A stretch of 64,000 nt of DNA. Source: Neospora caninum Liverpool (Eukaryota; Apicomplexa; Conoidasida; Eucoccidiorida; Sarcocystidae). Position 1 is the first letter of the stretch. Every line of letters starts with the position of its first letter. Shown one piece after another: positions 10,301 to 24,300 of the stretch. The notes under the pieces were generated by a model, which did not search any database, was not told the origin of the DNA, and was given only the letters and a program-made list of their open reading frames with translations. The DNA is taken from positions 3,653,101 through 3,717,100 of the forward strand of contig NC_018396.1 in assembly GCF_000208865.1 (NCBI RefSeq), in the 5' to 3' direction. The translations under genes and the position numbers were made by a program.

Positions 10301-13300
10301 TACAGTGCCGCAGGTATATGGCCGGAAACGGACGCGTTCACCTTTCCCAGACCTTCCGCTTCAGACAGAATGCAAGCGAGCATTGCCGAGTTTTTCTGGA
10401 CGTGTGACCACTAGCGTCAAACACTCGACCGTCACCGACAGCGGTTGAATCAAGGACCAGACCCTCTCTCAAGGATGCAATAGTCGCTACATCCGGCGTT
10501 TGAGACACACGCGCCAGGAGCGCCGCCCCCGCACATTGTGTAGTAGCGGCTAACTGTCCAGCAAGCATGCGAAGTTTAGGTTTTCCATGAAATCTATTTG
10601 GAAGAAGAGGCTTGATAGTACTAAGTATATGATATACACTCTCAGCAGGAGCGGTTCTCACTTCGGTGGGTGTCGGTCACGCTTTTTCCAGCTGGTTCCG
10701 TTAAGCCTTCAGTTTTCCAGAGCGCAAGCTGCAACCCAGAGAACACATCGCTCAGCGACTGTTCTCTGGTGCGTAGGGTACAAGCTCTTCAGTCGCGAAT
10801 GCAACTGAGGCCGGAAAGGCCCCGTAAGAGAGCGTCAGAACTCCTTCCGAGAAGTACGCGGTGCGTGCTTTTGCTCTGCGCCGCCAATGCCGCTTTCTGT
10901 CGGAGACCTTACCTGGCCGCTAATCAGTCCAGCGACAATGTACAGCTCGTTTTCCACCGAGCAGAAACGAAAAATTGTAATGTCCTGCGGCGCGCAAGTC
11001 ACCTGATACTTTTCGTTCTTGTGATTAGCATTTCGCATTCTCAGTCACTACGATTCGCAGTTTGGGCGATGTCATCTACGAGGCTCGTGTTGTCATCGCT
11101 ACGCAGTTGACAGGTTGGAATCGGTCCCATGCGCTAATTTTGATTCTCTACGAAAGCATCGCGCTTCGAGTTAGTAACGCTTCTTCTAGAAGCGGACGTC
11201 TCTCAGAGTTTTTCGAACGGTGATAGTGCCCCCACTGACCGACGGAGCGCTAAAGACAGCTTGGGGCATGATAATCTCCTCGAAATGCCACACAAGGATA
11301 TGAGCTTGAGCGGCGCGTCCAGACCGTTCGATTCTTTCCTCGAAGGTGGCGTTCTCCATGCATGCGTAAGAGATGAGCGAATCCGATCTGAAGGACGAAA
11401 TATAATATCATATCCATTTGCCCCGTGTAGTGCGTCGACAGCGAAAATCATCTGCGTGGCGGTAAAAAAGAAAGTTCTGATTGGGATATCCACTGGCATG
11501 AAGACAGAGCGGCAGAGCTGTGTTTCGCCTGTGTAAACGGCTGAAACTCAGGCAGCTAAGGCAACAGGCAGAAACTCACCCTGGTACCCGCTGGATACAC
11601 GAGATAATTTTTGACTTCGAGAAGGAGAGGTCTGTGCAGTTAAGCAATTCTTTTAGGCCTTCACCGGTTGTCTGGGAATTGAAGAATTCGTCTGTTCCTA
11701 GGTTCGCAAAACCTTCGCCAAAGATATTTATCGTTTCGTTCTGCTCCAAAGCCTCCTCAACCCTGCGATCAGCAAGACGGTAAAGCTGGCGCGGTGCTCG
11801 CCATCTGCAGCGGTGTTTTGTATTTGTGCTGTTTCGCTTCAGTGCTGCACCAACCGCGCTCCGCCCGGTTGTCTCGGCTACCGTTAAAATATGTGTATTA
11901 ACATTCATCTTCGGTCGCCCTCGAGTATGCTATCGTTTGAGCCTCGCTATATTCCACGCCAACCGTACCGACGGGCCGATCAATGCGGGTATCACTGGAG
12001 CTACAGTGAGGCGGGGATTTGTTGAAAAAAAGGGGACCTCTTCTCCCCGCAGAGTCTGTGTCAACGCGACTACTTGCGCCAACAGCAACAGGGAAGCATA
12101 CAGAAAGGCTCTCACAAGAACACGAGGGGACAACCGGAGCCAGTCGCGTTGTGTAAAGCAGGCGCACACGCCGCAGTCCGACCCGTGTGGTATCCGAGGA
12201 TAACTCAAGCAAAGTGGGGCTTACAGCATTCCCACACGCGAGAAAAAGTTGGCAAATGCCTTGTTCTCCTGGTCGTTGAAGCTTCCCTTTGTCTGTGGTG
12301 CATGCGAGCATGACACGGAGACTCCGTGTCCCCTGCTGCTGTCATGTCCGCGCCTCAAGCCTCAGTGAATCCGCTCGACGGTCAAGGAAAGAGATCCGCC
12401 TACCAGTGTGAACCTATTGGCCTTCCACAAATGTATCTAGCGAATGTCAACACCAATCACTCGCGTATACACGTCACTTCAGCAAAATCTGGAACGCTCA
12501 TGACTTCCGCAAAGGCAGTCGCGACTGTGCGATAAACCCACGCAAAATGTTCTAGCATTTCATCTCGCCTCCGCCACGGTCGCCTACTCATGACGACGCC
12601 TGTCCATAAAGGGAAGCCCCTGAATATGGGACGCTTACCCATATATCTTCGTTGGAGTATTGAGTACACGAGTTCGTCGGAATGCAATGGTATGTCTGGG
12701 TCTCAGATTCCGCAGTCGTGGAAATGGCTTGGATGCCGAGGTCCAGTTCCTTTCGAAGGCCAACGAAATTGTTGTTCTGCGTCGCAGGCAACCCAATTGG
12801 CGAAACGTTTCGCGACTCCGAAAGCGTGATGAAAAGCAAGACATTCCCTTAACCCAAAGTGCCTCTCCTAATCAAGACCAGAGTCCACTGTCTGTCTCGA
12901 TAACGCTTTCCCCAGCTACTCAGTGCCCGCTCAGGCTTATATCCCCGTCGATGAGGCTGCACCCGCGACGAGGCCGGAGATATGCTTGTTGAACCACAAA
13001 TGTCCGCAACATCTGGGTGACTGCTCATTCTGGCCCCTGATCCCTTCTCCACAAAAACCGAACATTGTGGTGTCTGCTTGTTTTTAATCAGCATTTAACC
13101 AACGCGTTCTGACACACCTTTTGAGGGCGGCTAGAATGAATTTTATCTGAAGTGGCTTGGAATTGGTACGGCTCTCTGAAAAGCCTATACTTTTTAGAGA
13201 TGATTCGAGTTAACAATGAGCGTCTTGACTGCAACGCCATGCGGCGAATCTCCTCAATTGTGGCATCTGTCGTTGCCGAGCTCCAAGTCTTTGGAGACAC

Positions 13301-15377
13301 GTGATTGCCGAATTGATCATCTATCGGCTGGGGTTGTCTAGTCGTTCTCCTTCGAGCCTCATCTGCACGTTCTTGAACATACAGCCTTGCGGCTGCTTCA
13401 CGGGAATCCTCAATCCTCTGCAACGCACGGTAGAGCAGGGACCCAACAGTAAGGTTCAGGCCTGGCTGAAGCAACCGAGCAGAAGGTACTGCCATCAGCA
13501 CACGAAAGCTCTCTGGGGCGAAGCCATCTCAGGAACCTAGGAATCCTCTGGTGATCGCTCTTACATACTTACTTTGGCCATAACACTGTATGCAATCTCC
13601 GTGAAGACCCACGCGAAGGAGCGCCCGTACATCCCGTCGGGGTCTTGCACCACCAGCAGCTCCTCGAGCGGACACACCTGTACGGAACCGCAAAACTCCA
13701 CCGATCAAGCATCAGCAAAGCGCCACGCGGTTCTGCACGAGCCACCACTGGTCTTTCTATCGCGAAACCCATTTCATCGGGCCGCATCAACGCGTCGCTA
13801 GAAACGCTTCTGTAGGCTCGCAAAGCAAAGTGTCCTCTCCATGAAACGCCAACAGCGCCCCCAGGGGTTCGCCGAAAAACCTGTCCAGGGTGACATACCC
13901 GCAGGACAGCCTTGTGCTCGGCCCAATCCGAGTCCTTCCCGAGGTTCTGAATCTCGTGCAACACGTCCGCTTTTGTGAACCTCCTGTACGGCACCGGCAC
14001 TTCATTGCCTTCGGGGTCTTCCATCAGAAGACCCATGCTCTTCATATTGGACGGCTTCACAGCAAAACCGCCGACCCCGTCTTGATCGGGCAGAAGTACC
14101 GGCTTCATCCTGCGAAGCAACCGAAACCTTTGATCCTGTTGTCTTGAACTGAGTGTGCCGTGAGTTCCCAGAGGGAACGAAAGGCCGTGAGGGAGCAAAT
14201 ACCATCACGGTTGGTCCCGGAATATGTGCCGCGTCCACCCGCCCCCCCCCCCCCCCGGCCCCGTGGGAACCCGGCCTGAGCAAAAGCAAACTGAAGCCCT
14301 CGTCCGGCCTTTGCGCGAGACGGCCGTACTCTGCACGCCCCGTTCAGCAGAGTGGGGCCCATAGTGACCCTTTGCACTCCCCTACCGATATATCTTATTA
14401 ATAATAGATCCCATTCCTTCGATCAAAGAATTCTTCATTGTTCACTTTAGGTTCCCACAGTTGTCACAGGGGCCGATGCGGTCAACAAATTTGCTGCCTC
14501 CATCTAAATTCCTTTCAATGTTTCAGATACGGACTGTCAAACCGCCTGGGGTTTGAACCCTTAGTCTAGTTTATTTCTCCCGCCAGCCACCCCTCCGGCC
14601 GACAAGGTCCGTTCGCAAAAACGCACAGTCGGTGCAGGCTCGTGCTCGTGACCACATTATTCCACGCTCCTCGCCATCGGTTGGTTTCCTCTCTTCAGGG
14701 AAGACGGATGCTTTTCTGTGAAGGGGTGACACAACTCCGCACAGTCTAGTTGCACCATACCTCCGCAGAATATGTCCCTCGGGAATTTTCTCGATGTCGA
14801 TAGCACCCTCCGACTCCACGAAGTCATCTCCACTATCGGCGTCACATTCCAAAACGGTCTTTTCTTCCCGAGTACTTCGGCTCTCATCCTTGGAGGCTCC
14901 ACCTTTGAGCTGACCAGAGGACTCCTTCCCCGCCTGGCTGACCAAGCGTGTCTCACGTTTTTCGTCTGAGGCATCTTCGAATCCGACCTCTGCATGCAGA
15001 CGCTCGAGACTATACACCCCAGCCGCCGATTGGGCCTCTGCACCTGACGGAACCAAACATGCTGCCAAGAACTCCGACTCTGCTCTCTGTCCTACGCTAG
15101 TCCCATCTGACGATGTATTCGCTGCGATAAACGCCTCCGGCACAGCTACGTCAGGATGCACAGGGGAATGCGGCTGTTCCCATAGCGCTGCCGCGGCCGC
15201 GTGGTTCGCCAAGGACCCACTTTCCGTCGCAATTTCAAGTCCCACATCGTCCAATGGAGACAAAGGGCAGATTCCCTCCATATTGCGCCCGTCTCCCGCC
15301 GTGTGACGTGTTGCATTGATTGCCATGAAATGTGTTTCCTGCTCTTGGACGCTGTCCCTGTCTTGTCTGCTACGCAT
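7391..15377 (-). CDS. DNAI3: axonemal dynein intermediate chain, DNAI3/WDR63 family (17 exons)
   Basis: Exons (minus): 15377-14761, 14109-13899, 13677-13573, 13465-13118, 12815-12639, 12292-12225, 11804-11580, 11387-11240, 10984-10913, 10728-10681, 10410-10342, 10247-9974, 9493-9414, 9187-9107, 8915-8782, 8529-8154, 7588-7391. All junction phases agree and sum to 1077 codons. From residue 206 the order of blocks follows human WDR63: an N-terminal head (KPVLLPDQDGVG), a linker (EEALEQNETINIF), then WD40 blades with HILVWHF, LALWKTEG, IMLWDV, EDGEVLFGDW, FYIWMPD and SLEVWDLSE, and a short helical tail. The family is an intermediate chain of inner-arm dynein I1/f (Chlamydomonas IC140), acting in the flagellar axoneme; here that means microgametes. 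Residues 1-205 are an acidic extension absent from the animal protein. Least certain are the first exon's membership and the start of exon 12, which has several nearby AGs. Confidence 0.9.
12312..12330. repeat. perfect 19-base inverted repeat inside a DNAI3 intron
   Basis: Arms GACACGGAG (12312-12320) and CTCCGTGTC (12322-12330) flank one base. The palindrome lies about 20 bases upstream of the acceptor of exon 6 in the minus-strand dynein gene, in the place of the branch point and polypyrimidine tract. It could form a hairpin in the pre-mRNA or bind a dimeric protein; neither is shown. Confidence 0.9.
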
Positions 15378-18300
15378 AACATGTTCCGCCGGCTCGGAAA
15401 TTCGAACGTCAGCGGGTAGGGCAGTTCGTAAGAATAAGAACAACGGCAGCGTCGCTCTTTCCTCCTTGTACCATGCGACGAGTAGGCGATGCGTAGCAGT
15501 CGTGGCAGGTTAAAACTGAGTAAGCCCATGTGCACTTAGCTGAGGAACAGATCATGCAGCCACAGAGCACTAGCCATGAAGGAGGAGACCTTGATAAAAA
15601 CCTCTCGGAATAAGGGTCTCCCCGACAAAACATTGCTGCGGGTGACAACCGTGAAAAAAAGAAAATACTGCCGCCTTTAACCTGAAGATATTGTTCGATT
15701 GGAGCTGTGTGTCGCTTCGTAAAGTTGCACTTTGTCCGCATGTGCCACTGGAGAGGTCAGTCGCGACGCAGACCTGAAGTTCGTGCGAACCTCTATATTT
15801 TCAGCGCCCTTGGGCAAAATTTAGAGTAAACACATTTAAGTTTGTTTCGTCTATCGGAAAGCACGTAACGCTCCGAACGATACCTGATACGCATTCCAAA
15901 ACATGGCCGCAAACACGACAGCGTTATCCTCTGCATGTTGGTTCGCACCTCTACAGCTGGAATCCTCCGGTGTTGTCCGAATGCGGCGGTGCGCGAAATA
16001 CGCCGCTTCAAAAGGGCAAATTTCAGACATATTGTGTGAGTTACGCGTCGAAGTTCGCCTATTGTTTTGCACTTCATCCCTGAGCCATACACTGGTGCCA
16101 CGTCTCCACGGATTTTGGGGGCCCGCTCTGTCTCCTGCCTACTAGCTGGCTAGACATGTGGAAGAAACCGGGCACCTCAAAGCGCCTTTTCTTGAGCATC
16201 AGTATATACCGAAAAAGGATTAATTTACTCGAGTCTTCTGAATCCAGCTAGAGTAACTTCCTGATATGGCAGATGGTATTATTGGCCGACGAGAAGGTCC
16301 AGAAGCCGCGGAATATTCGTGACCCTGGTACTGCAGGCAGATCCGTGCAAACAGCGCTTTGCCCGAGCAATCCGTGTTTCACACTCACATGGGACCTGGC
16401 GCCAACAGACTGTGCTCGGCAGTCGGGGATTTTATAGTTTTTGTCCTTTTTCAAAGATATTACCTTGGTTTTAGTTACAGACAAATACGACAGGTCTGGT
16501 TACAAGAAATGTTATGTACTACTGTCGTAAGGCCACTCCAACGTTATCAGAAAATCGGTGCTGCAATAGCAGCGACATTGTGCCACAGAGACAACTGTGG
16601 ATGCACAGGTGGCAGCAACGCATTCTGTCACCGAAATACTGTACCACTGGGCGCTAAGGTCGCTGAAGCTACATTGGCGGAGCCTCACACCCACCTCTGG
16701 GCCATGGCGTCCACCGTACAACGTTTTGCATCACTGGCGAGACAGTCACAGTTTCGTGTATGGAGCTGTCACAGCTCTGCTGTCAAGACTAATTCCTGTT
16801 GCACTTGCCTTCTTTCTATATATAACTAATCAGGCTTCTTGGACATTGGCGACGTCTAATAAACTCAGAGCGTCGCTATGTTGCAGACACGTGTAGTGGC
16901 TGTTACCCAGGCGGGTACCAGAACACGAACTTGTTTCGGGTATCCCGCGTCAGCGCTTGCGATCAACAATGCGGCAATTGAACAGTGTGGCAGCAGATGC
17001 CCAGACCAAGTCCGGATGCTCCACTCCTAACCTCTTCGAAATTCGCACCACAGATGGTAGCCCGTTTTTAGGCAGACCATGCAACAAGACACATGCTGTT
17101 GAGACCTCGGGGTTTTTTCAATCAGCTAGCATGGAGTACACTGGTGTCCACAGCATATTTAGAAAGTGCAAATGTAGCCCGCTATCCTGCGAGTAGCTGC
17201 ATTCTTCAGGCGAGCTTTAGTGTTTCTGACGGGTGTTGAGTGAATCGTCTTGTTCATTGACAAAATCAAGAGATGGGGTATGTAGGCCGAAGCACACAGA
17301 CGGCGAAAGGCACACTCGAACGGAAATCGCCCGGCAGCTAACCTGAAGCATCGCTGGCGTGCATATTCTCGGGTGTGTGCATCAAATTTTCAAGATATGC
17401 AAAAACTGAGGGTACCGTCAGACACAGGAGGGCGTACCAGCGACCCCGCCTGGCATATGTGACTCAAGGAAGACCACAGACAGCAGCTACCATCTACAAC
17501 AAACAGAATCATAGCTTCCATGTGTAACCGGGCGAATAAGCTTCTCTTCTTTCTTCCAGTCATGCACAGCAATAATTGAAGACGCGCGGCCACTCTTCAA
17601 GACATTGAGGCAGCCACCCTGATTGCTAGGCTACCATTGTCCTTCCCTTGAAGCGTGACTGGGCAATGTGCAGAAACTGCGAGAAAACATCCCACCGAAC
17701 GCTTACAGTCTTCTGAACCATTCCCCTTTGAGACGCCTTCCTCTCTACAGCCTTCAAAGCGCTTTATGAAAGGTCCTCAGGATGACTTTCCGTAGTCGAT
17801 ATTCAATCGATTACGAATGAGCACACTAGCAAACGAGATGACGACTATCAAGCATCCGCTGGACCTTGCGCCTACCATACCGTGTGTAAGGGGTTGCCGT
17901 GTACGGCTACAATGAAAAAAAACCTCCAATTACGTCCCCACGTATACTGTTCACTAGAGCGTGCAGCGCAGTCAGAGGAATGGATGACTGCAGCGGTTGA
18001 TGGCTTTTGCTGTCAGTTTTATGGATTGACTACCTTGACAGTGGATACCCACGCTACGGCATTGTCGCCCTTCTGTCGAAGCAACGTTGTGATCTAGTGG
18101 TGCTCTCTATAGGGTCAGGCCCGCATTTATCGTAAAAACCTGCTGAGCTCACTTGGCGGACCGCCTGATGTAACCGTCTCTTGTATTTTTCGGACAAGAT
18201 GTTTCCACTAATTTGTCCCATCCAGGACTTCTAAAAGAGAGTATGACGTGTCTGGTAACACACGTGTGCTGTCAGAAGAGGTGTGAGCTTGTGCACCGGT

Positions 18301-21300
18301 TTCTGAGCCATTTTCATCTCTGTCATCTTCCACATGACAGAGTCGCTGATTTTACTCCGAAAATATCAACAGCTCCTCATGCATGCAGATGACTCGTTTT
18401 CACGCGTCCCAGGCCACTGATCCTCGCGTATGATCACCCCGTGATACGCTGCGATTGTTTTTCGTTGCCTTATGTACATTTCTGTTAACGGGTGGCGATC
18501 TCGGCGCCTGAAGTTGTACCTTCTTGGTTTTCTGTAACCCGACTCTCTCATCTTAGTGAGCATCCTGGGCCAGCAGCGGCACGGTAGTCCTACACCAGGA
18601 AAGCACCACATCATTCGTCATTTTAGGTTAGAACACAACGAATTTCAAACCGGTCCCACGCTCATATCCGAATCAGATGGCCCATGTATCATCCGCATCC
18701 TTGACATGTATATGCTCGCACATATTTTTACATGGCTTGTTCCGTCGTTGGGAGAGACCTCACTGCCCGTGGCGCAGGTGAGCTAAAAAACTAAGTGAAG
18801 CTGTCAACCCCCAAAACTCCCCCGGTGACAGGAGTCACCGCATAAGCAGAACCAGTCATATTTACGAAGCTGGGACTATCCTCTGCGTTGCGAGAAGACG
18901 CCACGCGGAGATGTGCTTCGTATTTGAGCAGGCGACATCTAGCGAGCAGCTATTCAGATTGTGATAGAAGGGAGTCACGTTGCCCTCTATGCGTAGGCCG
19001 ACCGTTTGGATTGTACCTGAAACCATGCGACTGGTTCTCTGTTGTGACGTTCGAGAGGTGGTTCATCCAACGGTTCACTTCAAAGCAAAGTAAACATATA
19101 GAATGCAGATTCACAGAGTGACAGCGACCGTCACTGAAGGAAGTGCTACGACCCGCTTCTGGCAGCTGATCCAGCCTTCATATGTACATAAAATCCTCAT
19201 AATCCATTGAAGAAGCTACTGTATAGTTGAGCGAATGGGCCGCTAACTGCTGTGAGCCTTAAGCGACGGCAGACGGCATGAGTCTCAACACGTCTCACCT
19301 GCTGAGGCTGTGCGCGAGATGGCAGGACACAACGCACCAAAAGAAATCGGAGTGCAGTTGGTGTAGGGGATTTAATAGGCTTCGTGTCTTTTTTTCTGAT
19401 GAAATAAAGGCCTTGTCACTCAGCCTCCTAACGATTGCCAAGTATACCGTTTCCATAGGCCCATGCTTTTCAAGCATGGACACTTCTGATTTCAGAGGAT
19501 TAGAGGTGCAGCTCGGGTGAGCGCTGGCTTCTAACGGGTGGTGGCGGAGTTTACAGCAATCATGAAGAACATGGTTGTCGCTCATAACTGAAATCGTATT
19601 CAGTATTCTAGGTGCTATGATATCTCTGTTTATTTGCTTTGAGTTATACCAGTGTGTATACATAAGATCGTCAAATATCACTGGATGCACCTGCGGCGTT
19701 TTGGTACTATTTTCTAGCAGATTATGCGGTGGAATATCAGCACTATCAAATTTGCCATGATTTCTGCGAATCCTGCTGCCAAAGGGATCTTTCAGAAAAT
19801 ACTTAACCACCGGCACAGCAGGACGATCCGCCAGTTCGCAGGTTTTCGCCACACACCGAGAGGGTATGCCTTTGATACGCCTTTTTACAGGTTTTTGATG
19901 GTTGCACAGAGATCGATGAACACCCTCCGAGAATTGATGAGTGTAATCCGGTTGGTTCCTGTTTTAACTCCCGACCCATCACAAAAATTCAGGAGGTGCC
20001 TGTATGCGGCTATACCTTAACACGTTACCCAAAATGAGCATTTCGGAGCTATTGGGCATTGGCCCTCCAGGAATACGAGAGCGGTTGGTGATCTCGTGTC
20101 ATACACAAGGTCATGGCTTTGTTGTGACCGGCAACACGGGACCTGAGTATCTGGGTGAAGCGTTTGTCATGACAGGACATACCGATCTCTTCATTACATG
20201 GACACTCTTAAGAGGCTTCTCGGACATAGATGCCAGTATTTGCTGCGGTTGTCGCCATGAACGAATGCCGCGTTTCCATAATACCAGGGATCTCGAAATA
20301 CTTTTAAAGGCAGTAAGGAGGGACGCTGCTGTTTCACCCTTCTTAGTAGTGCTGAACAGCGGCCAATATCAGGACACCAAATGGTAGGACCGCTGGTGTT
20401 CTCAAAGATGGGTTGGGTTAGGAGGCTAAAAGGCTTTAACCGGGCTTGCATCCACACCTACTCCTATCGGTATTGCTTACAAGCTAAATTTGGCTACCTG
20501 TTTCTGGGAAGCTGCTGCAACTAGACGCGCGTGACCAAAAACACAGTATGCTGTACATACTGCAGGTGGTAGCTTTGGATCGCCAGGTATGAAGTTAATC
20601 TAGTAGTCGTTCAGCAGTGGACGATCTACCAGCAGCTAAGGAACGGTGGGAACATCGATGTGCCGTGGATATGCTCGGCCGAAGGAGATGCTTCTTTCCT
20701 GGTCGCAAGTTCACACGGCCCCATGTTGAGGCTCCGCCTCATTTCAATTTAATTTGCTTCTGCATTCTGCCTCATTTCCTACTTGTGAATATGAACAATG
20801 TTGTCCTCTGACGCGGTAGCTCCCCGAAATATTGCTAGAGACTTAAATTCAGACAGAAAGTATGAAAGCCAGTTTACGAGAAAGACAATGAGCTAAGGAT
20901 CAGCAGATTATTTAAAGCCGGCCTGCTCAATTGTATATCCTAGGACTGCGGCAGGAAAGGCAAATCCGATCCCAGCAGCAAAACAGAATGAGAGAAAAAC
21001 AGGAGAGAAGGGCGCGTTTACCCGGTTCCTTCTTTTTCAAGGTGACAGCAAGGAGCACGGAGCCCGGCTCGAACAAATATAATTCCTTGTTTATATAGTC
21101 GCTGGATGTGTGAATGGCGTCCAGTGCTGCCTTCCATTTGAACGTGGATCCTGTTCAGAGCTAGACAAAAACTAACACCATCGTGTCAAGATCCTCCCTT
21201 ATGCTCATAACATCGTTAAGAAGAAACATAATAGTTCTATTTCCACAATAGCTATCATCTTAACGATGCTCTGCTAACACAATAGAACTTGGATATAGAC

Positions 21301-24300
21301 AGGGGGTGAGATCGGGGCGCCACGCCGCACCATGGGAAAAGGCAAACCGTTCGTCGCATCGGAAGAAGTTGCGAATATAAAAGCACGATGCAGCAGAGAG
21401 GATGGGTTCCGATACGACAATCCCTTGGACAAGTAGCCTCCGAAGACTACCACCAGCTTGATGCACCAGCTTGATGAACCATCTTCTGTGGCTCGAAAGA
21501 GTCTACGTGGGGACATGCCTGAACCAGATTGAATTGACCTGACCCATAGCACAAACCTGTGCAGTTTTGTGAGCTCCCGCGTTGTGCAGCTCCGGACACG
21601 ATTTGGAAGGTCACCTTCATCAAATAACAGCAGAGCTCCTACATCTGGGGGTCTGTTCACTGAGCGACCGGTAACCGGGTTAGTCGATGAAGAGGTGTTG
21701 GGCGACTCCGCGTTTCCGGAGATATCATTAGGGCTAGATCACGTCAGTTTTAGCTACGCATTAATTCACGCTGCGAGACGAGTACATTAAGTCATGAGAT
21801 TTTGCAAGAACAGGTTTAATAACGCGATGCTGCCGAATTGGAGGTTGACTACAAAAGAGAGGGGTGTGGTTCATCGATGCTCAGGTGTGGGGGTGATGTC
21901 GATTGAAGACAAACGGGTGGGTCTCCTACTAAATCAGGAGCAATGCAGAAGCTCGACCGATGTCGAAACTTAGTCGTGCATCAGCATGATTCATTGGTAC
22001 TGCAGGCCAATGGCAATTTATGAGGAACGACGGGCCTGTGATATTACGGCGTTGGAAGAGCTCACGTGTAAAAGACAAGTGAGAGCTACGGTGTCGGCAC
22101 GATGCATGAGGGCATTCTGCCTGGCGTCGAAACGTCTGCTACATTAACGCTTACTTCGACATGGGACCATTTTGACAGAGCAGGCCCTTCTCTCCTATGG
22201 CGTGCTCATTCGCGAGCGAGTAGGGACGAGGGACGGTTTCAAAGTTTCGAAACTGTCGTAGCCTCAAGAGGGGGACAGCCTTAACCCAGGTTATCATTCC
22301 GATATGTTCGCTGTTTTGCGGCCAGACAGGGTCATTATGTTCGTCCTCCCTGTACCTTCCGTTTTGACACCACGACCCCACTACAGGGTAATAGAGAGCC
22401 AATTAGTGGCTTAGTTTCAGCAAAAAATCGTACAATAAAGTAATGCCGTTTGGTCTCCGGAGAAAACATCATGCCAACGCAGCGGGAGTTGCTTGTGTGG
22501 TTGTCGTCCTTTGGAGGAGAGAGACGTGAGGACTTTGGCATAGCTTCGTGCTGGCACATTCTCGAGATCACGCTTGAAATCCATGGGGTGCCAAGGGACA
22601 ATTATATTTTATTGTAAAGAGCCGTCGGCTGTGGAGGCGGCTGGTTTGTCAACCTGAGTGCCACAAGGAAAAGGAGACCATTATCTTAGAGGAAAGTGGT
22701 TTCCGGAGCGGCCTCACACAACTTGCCAGGAATTATACCCAGGGCGGACGAAACAATCGCGCCATGCTGCGACAAACGAATTCGTTGGTTGTCGAAAAAC
22801 TACGCATATCTTCCAATTCAGGCAATGCATATATTATTAAGGTAACTAGCGTCTGCTGGAATATCTGGATATATTCTGCGCATTCGTTTGAGGAAGGGAG
22901 TTGGCACTCCTGCAGCAGCAAGACGCAAAGGGTTTGCGAGAGGTTAATGTACCTCGTTATGCACGTGCTGCGACGCAAACGAAATGTGGCCAGAGCCTCA
23001 AGTTGACTGAAGATTACCAGGGCCTCCGCCCGATTCCATTCGCTGCACCGTCCTCTACGAGCACGCGACGTTAGGAACCACTTTCGACTCCTCAGAACTG
23101 CAACTCGTGTGTTGGGAAAAGCCTGCTGAGACTAGGTAGAGAGGTATCGTGCAATGGAGCACCTTAACATACCAGGTGCCACTTCATCCACCCGGGCACT
23201 AGATTTAGTGCGAAAAGCGATATCACAGCAGAGAACCAGAACATTACCCGGCGATCCGCTTTGTCAGCAGAGGACACACACCGTGAATTGCGCGCTTAAG
23301 ACCGTTGCTCGGAATACCTCGGATATAAGGAGTAGAGAGTAGTGGTAGAAGGAGGAGGGGGATTTCACCTATGCTGGTTTGTTCGGACGGCGCATCGTGA
23401 GATCGAGTCTCAAGTGAGGATTTCGGAAGAAAATCAGCATTTACCTACCTCTTGATCTGATACGGGACGCCTAGCCCAGGTAAACGTTCGGCACACGACA
23501 CCTACCTCGGCTTGCTCATTGCTAGCGTTCTAACGTGAAACAGAGCGTTGCAGGATCACTAGAACCGTTTTGCCTTACGGTGAGGCCATGCTCGAAGGTA
23601 TCGCTATTGCAGGTATTGCATCCAGTAATGACGTCGAAATGCTAGTCTGTAGCGAGTACGCCGGTCGTGTTGGCTACCAGCTCTAAGCTTTACCGCGCAT
23701 TTCTGGGGTGGACAAAGCAGCTACAGCGAGAGAGACTACTGAGCCTGGCATGCTTTAGCGCAGGGCCTCTGTTTGTTTGTTGCACTCTGGGTGCCTCGAT
23801 TCTCTGGTGCAACAGGAGAAAGCAGGATCGCGCGAGCATCCCCGCGATATCAGGGCACAACAACGAAGCAGCGACGCTTAACTGAAGTTCTGCCGTGGCA
23901 GACACAGATTGAACGAAGGGTCTTGTCGGGGGGAGCCTTGACGCGGCCTTGCTAGCCTGTAGAAGACTGGGCCAGAGAGAGGGCATCGGGAAGTTATAGA
24001 GGATTCACCCTTTCCATCTACCCTGAAGGTGCTGCAGAATTGACGGGAGGGTGGGGGAGGAATATAACCGGACGACCTCCATAGGAACGGGCCTTCAAAT
24101 CAAGCCGTCCTGTGGTGTATGCTGCCCGAAACTCAGTGAAGGGCCGGAACATGGTCTAGAAGATTTCCCTCTGAGGTGCCGTGCAAGCAGTGGCGCCGGC
24201 TTCCATTTGTCCGTCACGGGTTTATTTGCGCTGCCTCCCCAGGGGTAGAGTCACGTGCAAACATTTTGTCCCCAATCGCCTGAACTGGCGGGTGCATTAT

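Noticed and set aside
10338..10661. 107-codon minus-strand frame inside DNAI3
   Set aside because: It would need an intron of about 40 bases after exon 10. A 69-base exon in another frame (10410-10342) fits the phases and the family alignment better.
12457..12580. Extra DNAI3 exon on the minus strand (frame reading DEMLEHFAWVYRTVATAFAE)
   Set aside because: No acceptor gives a phase compatible with the exon ending at 12639, while exons 5 and 6 join directly in phase 0. Treated as intron.
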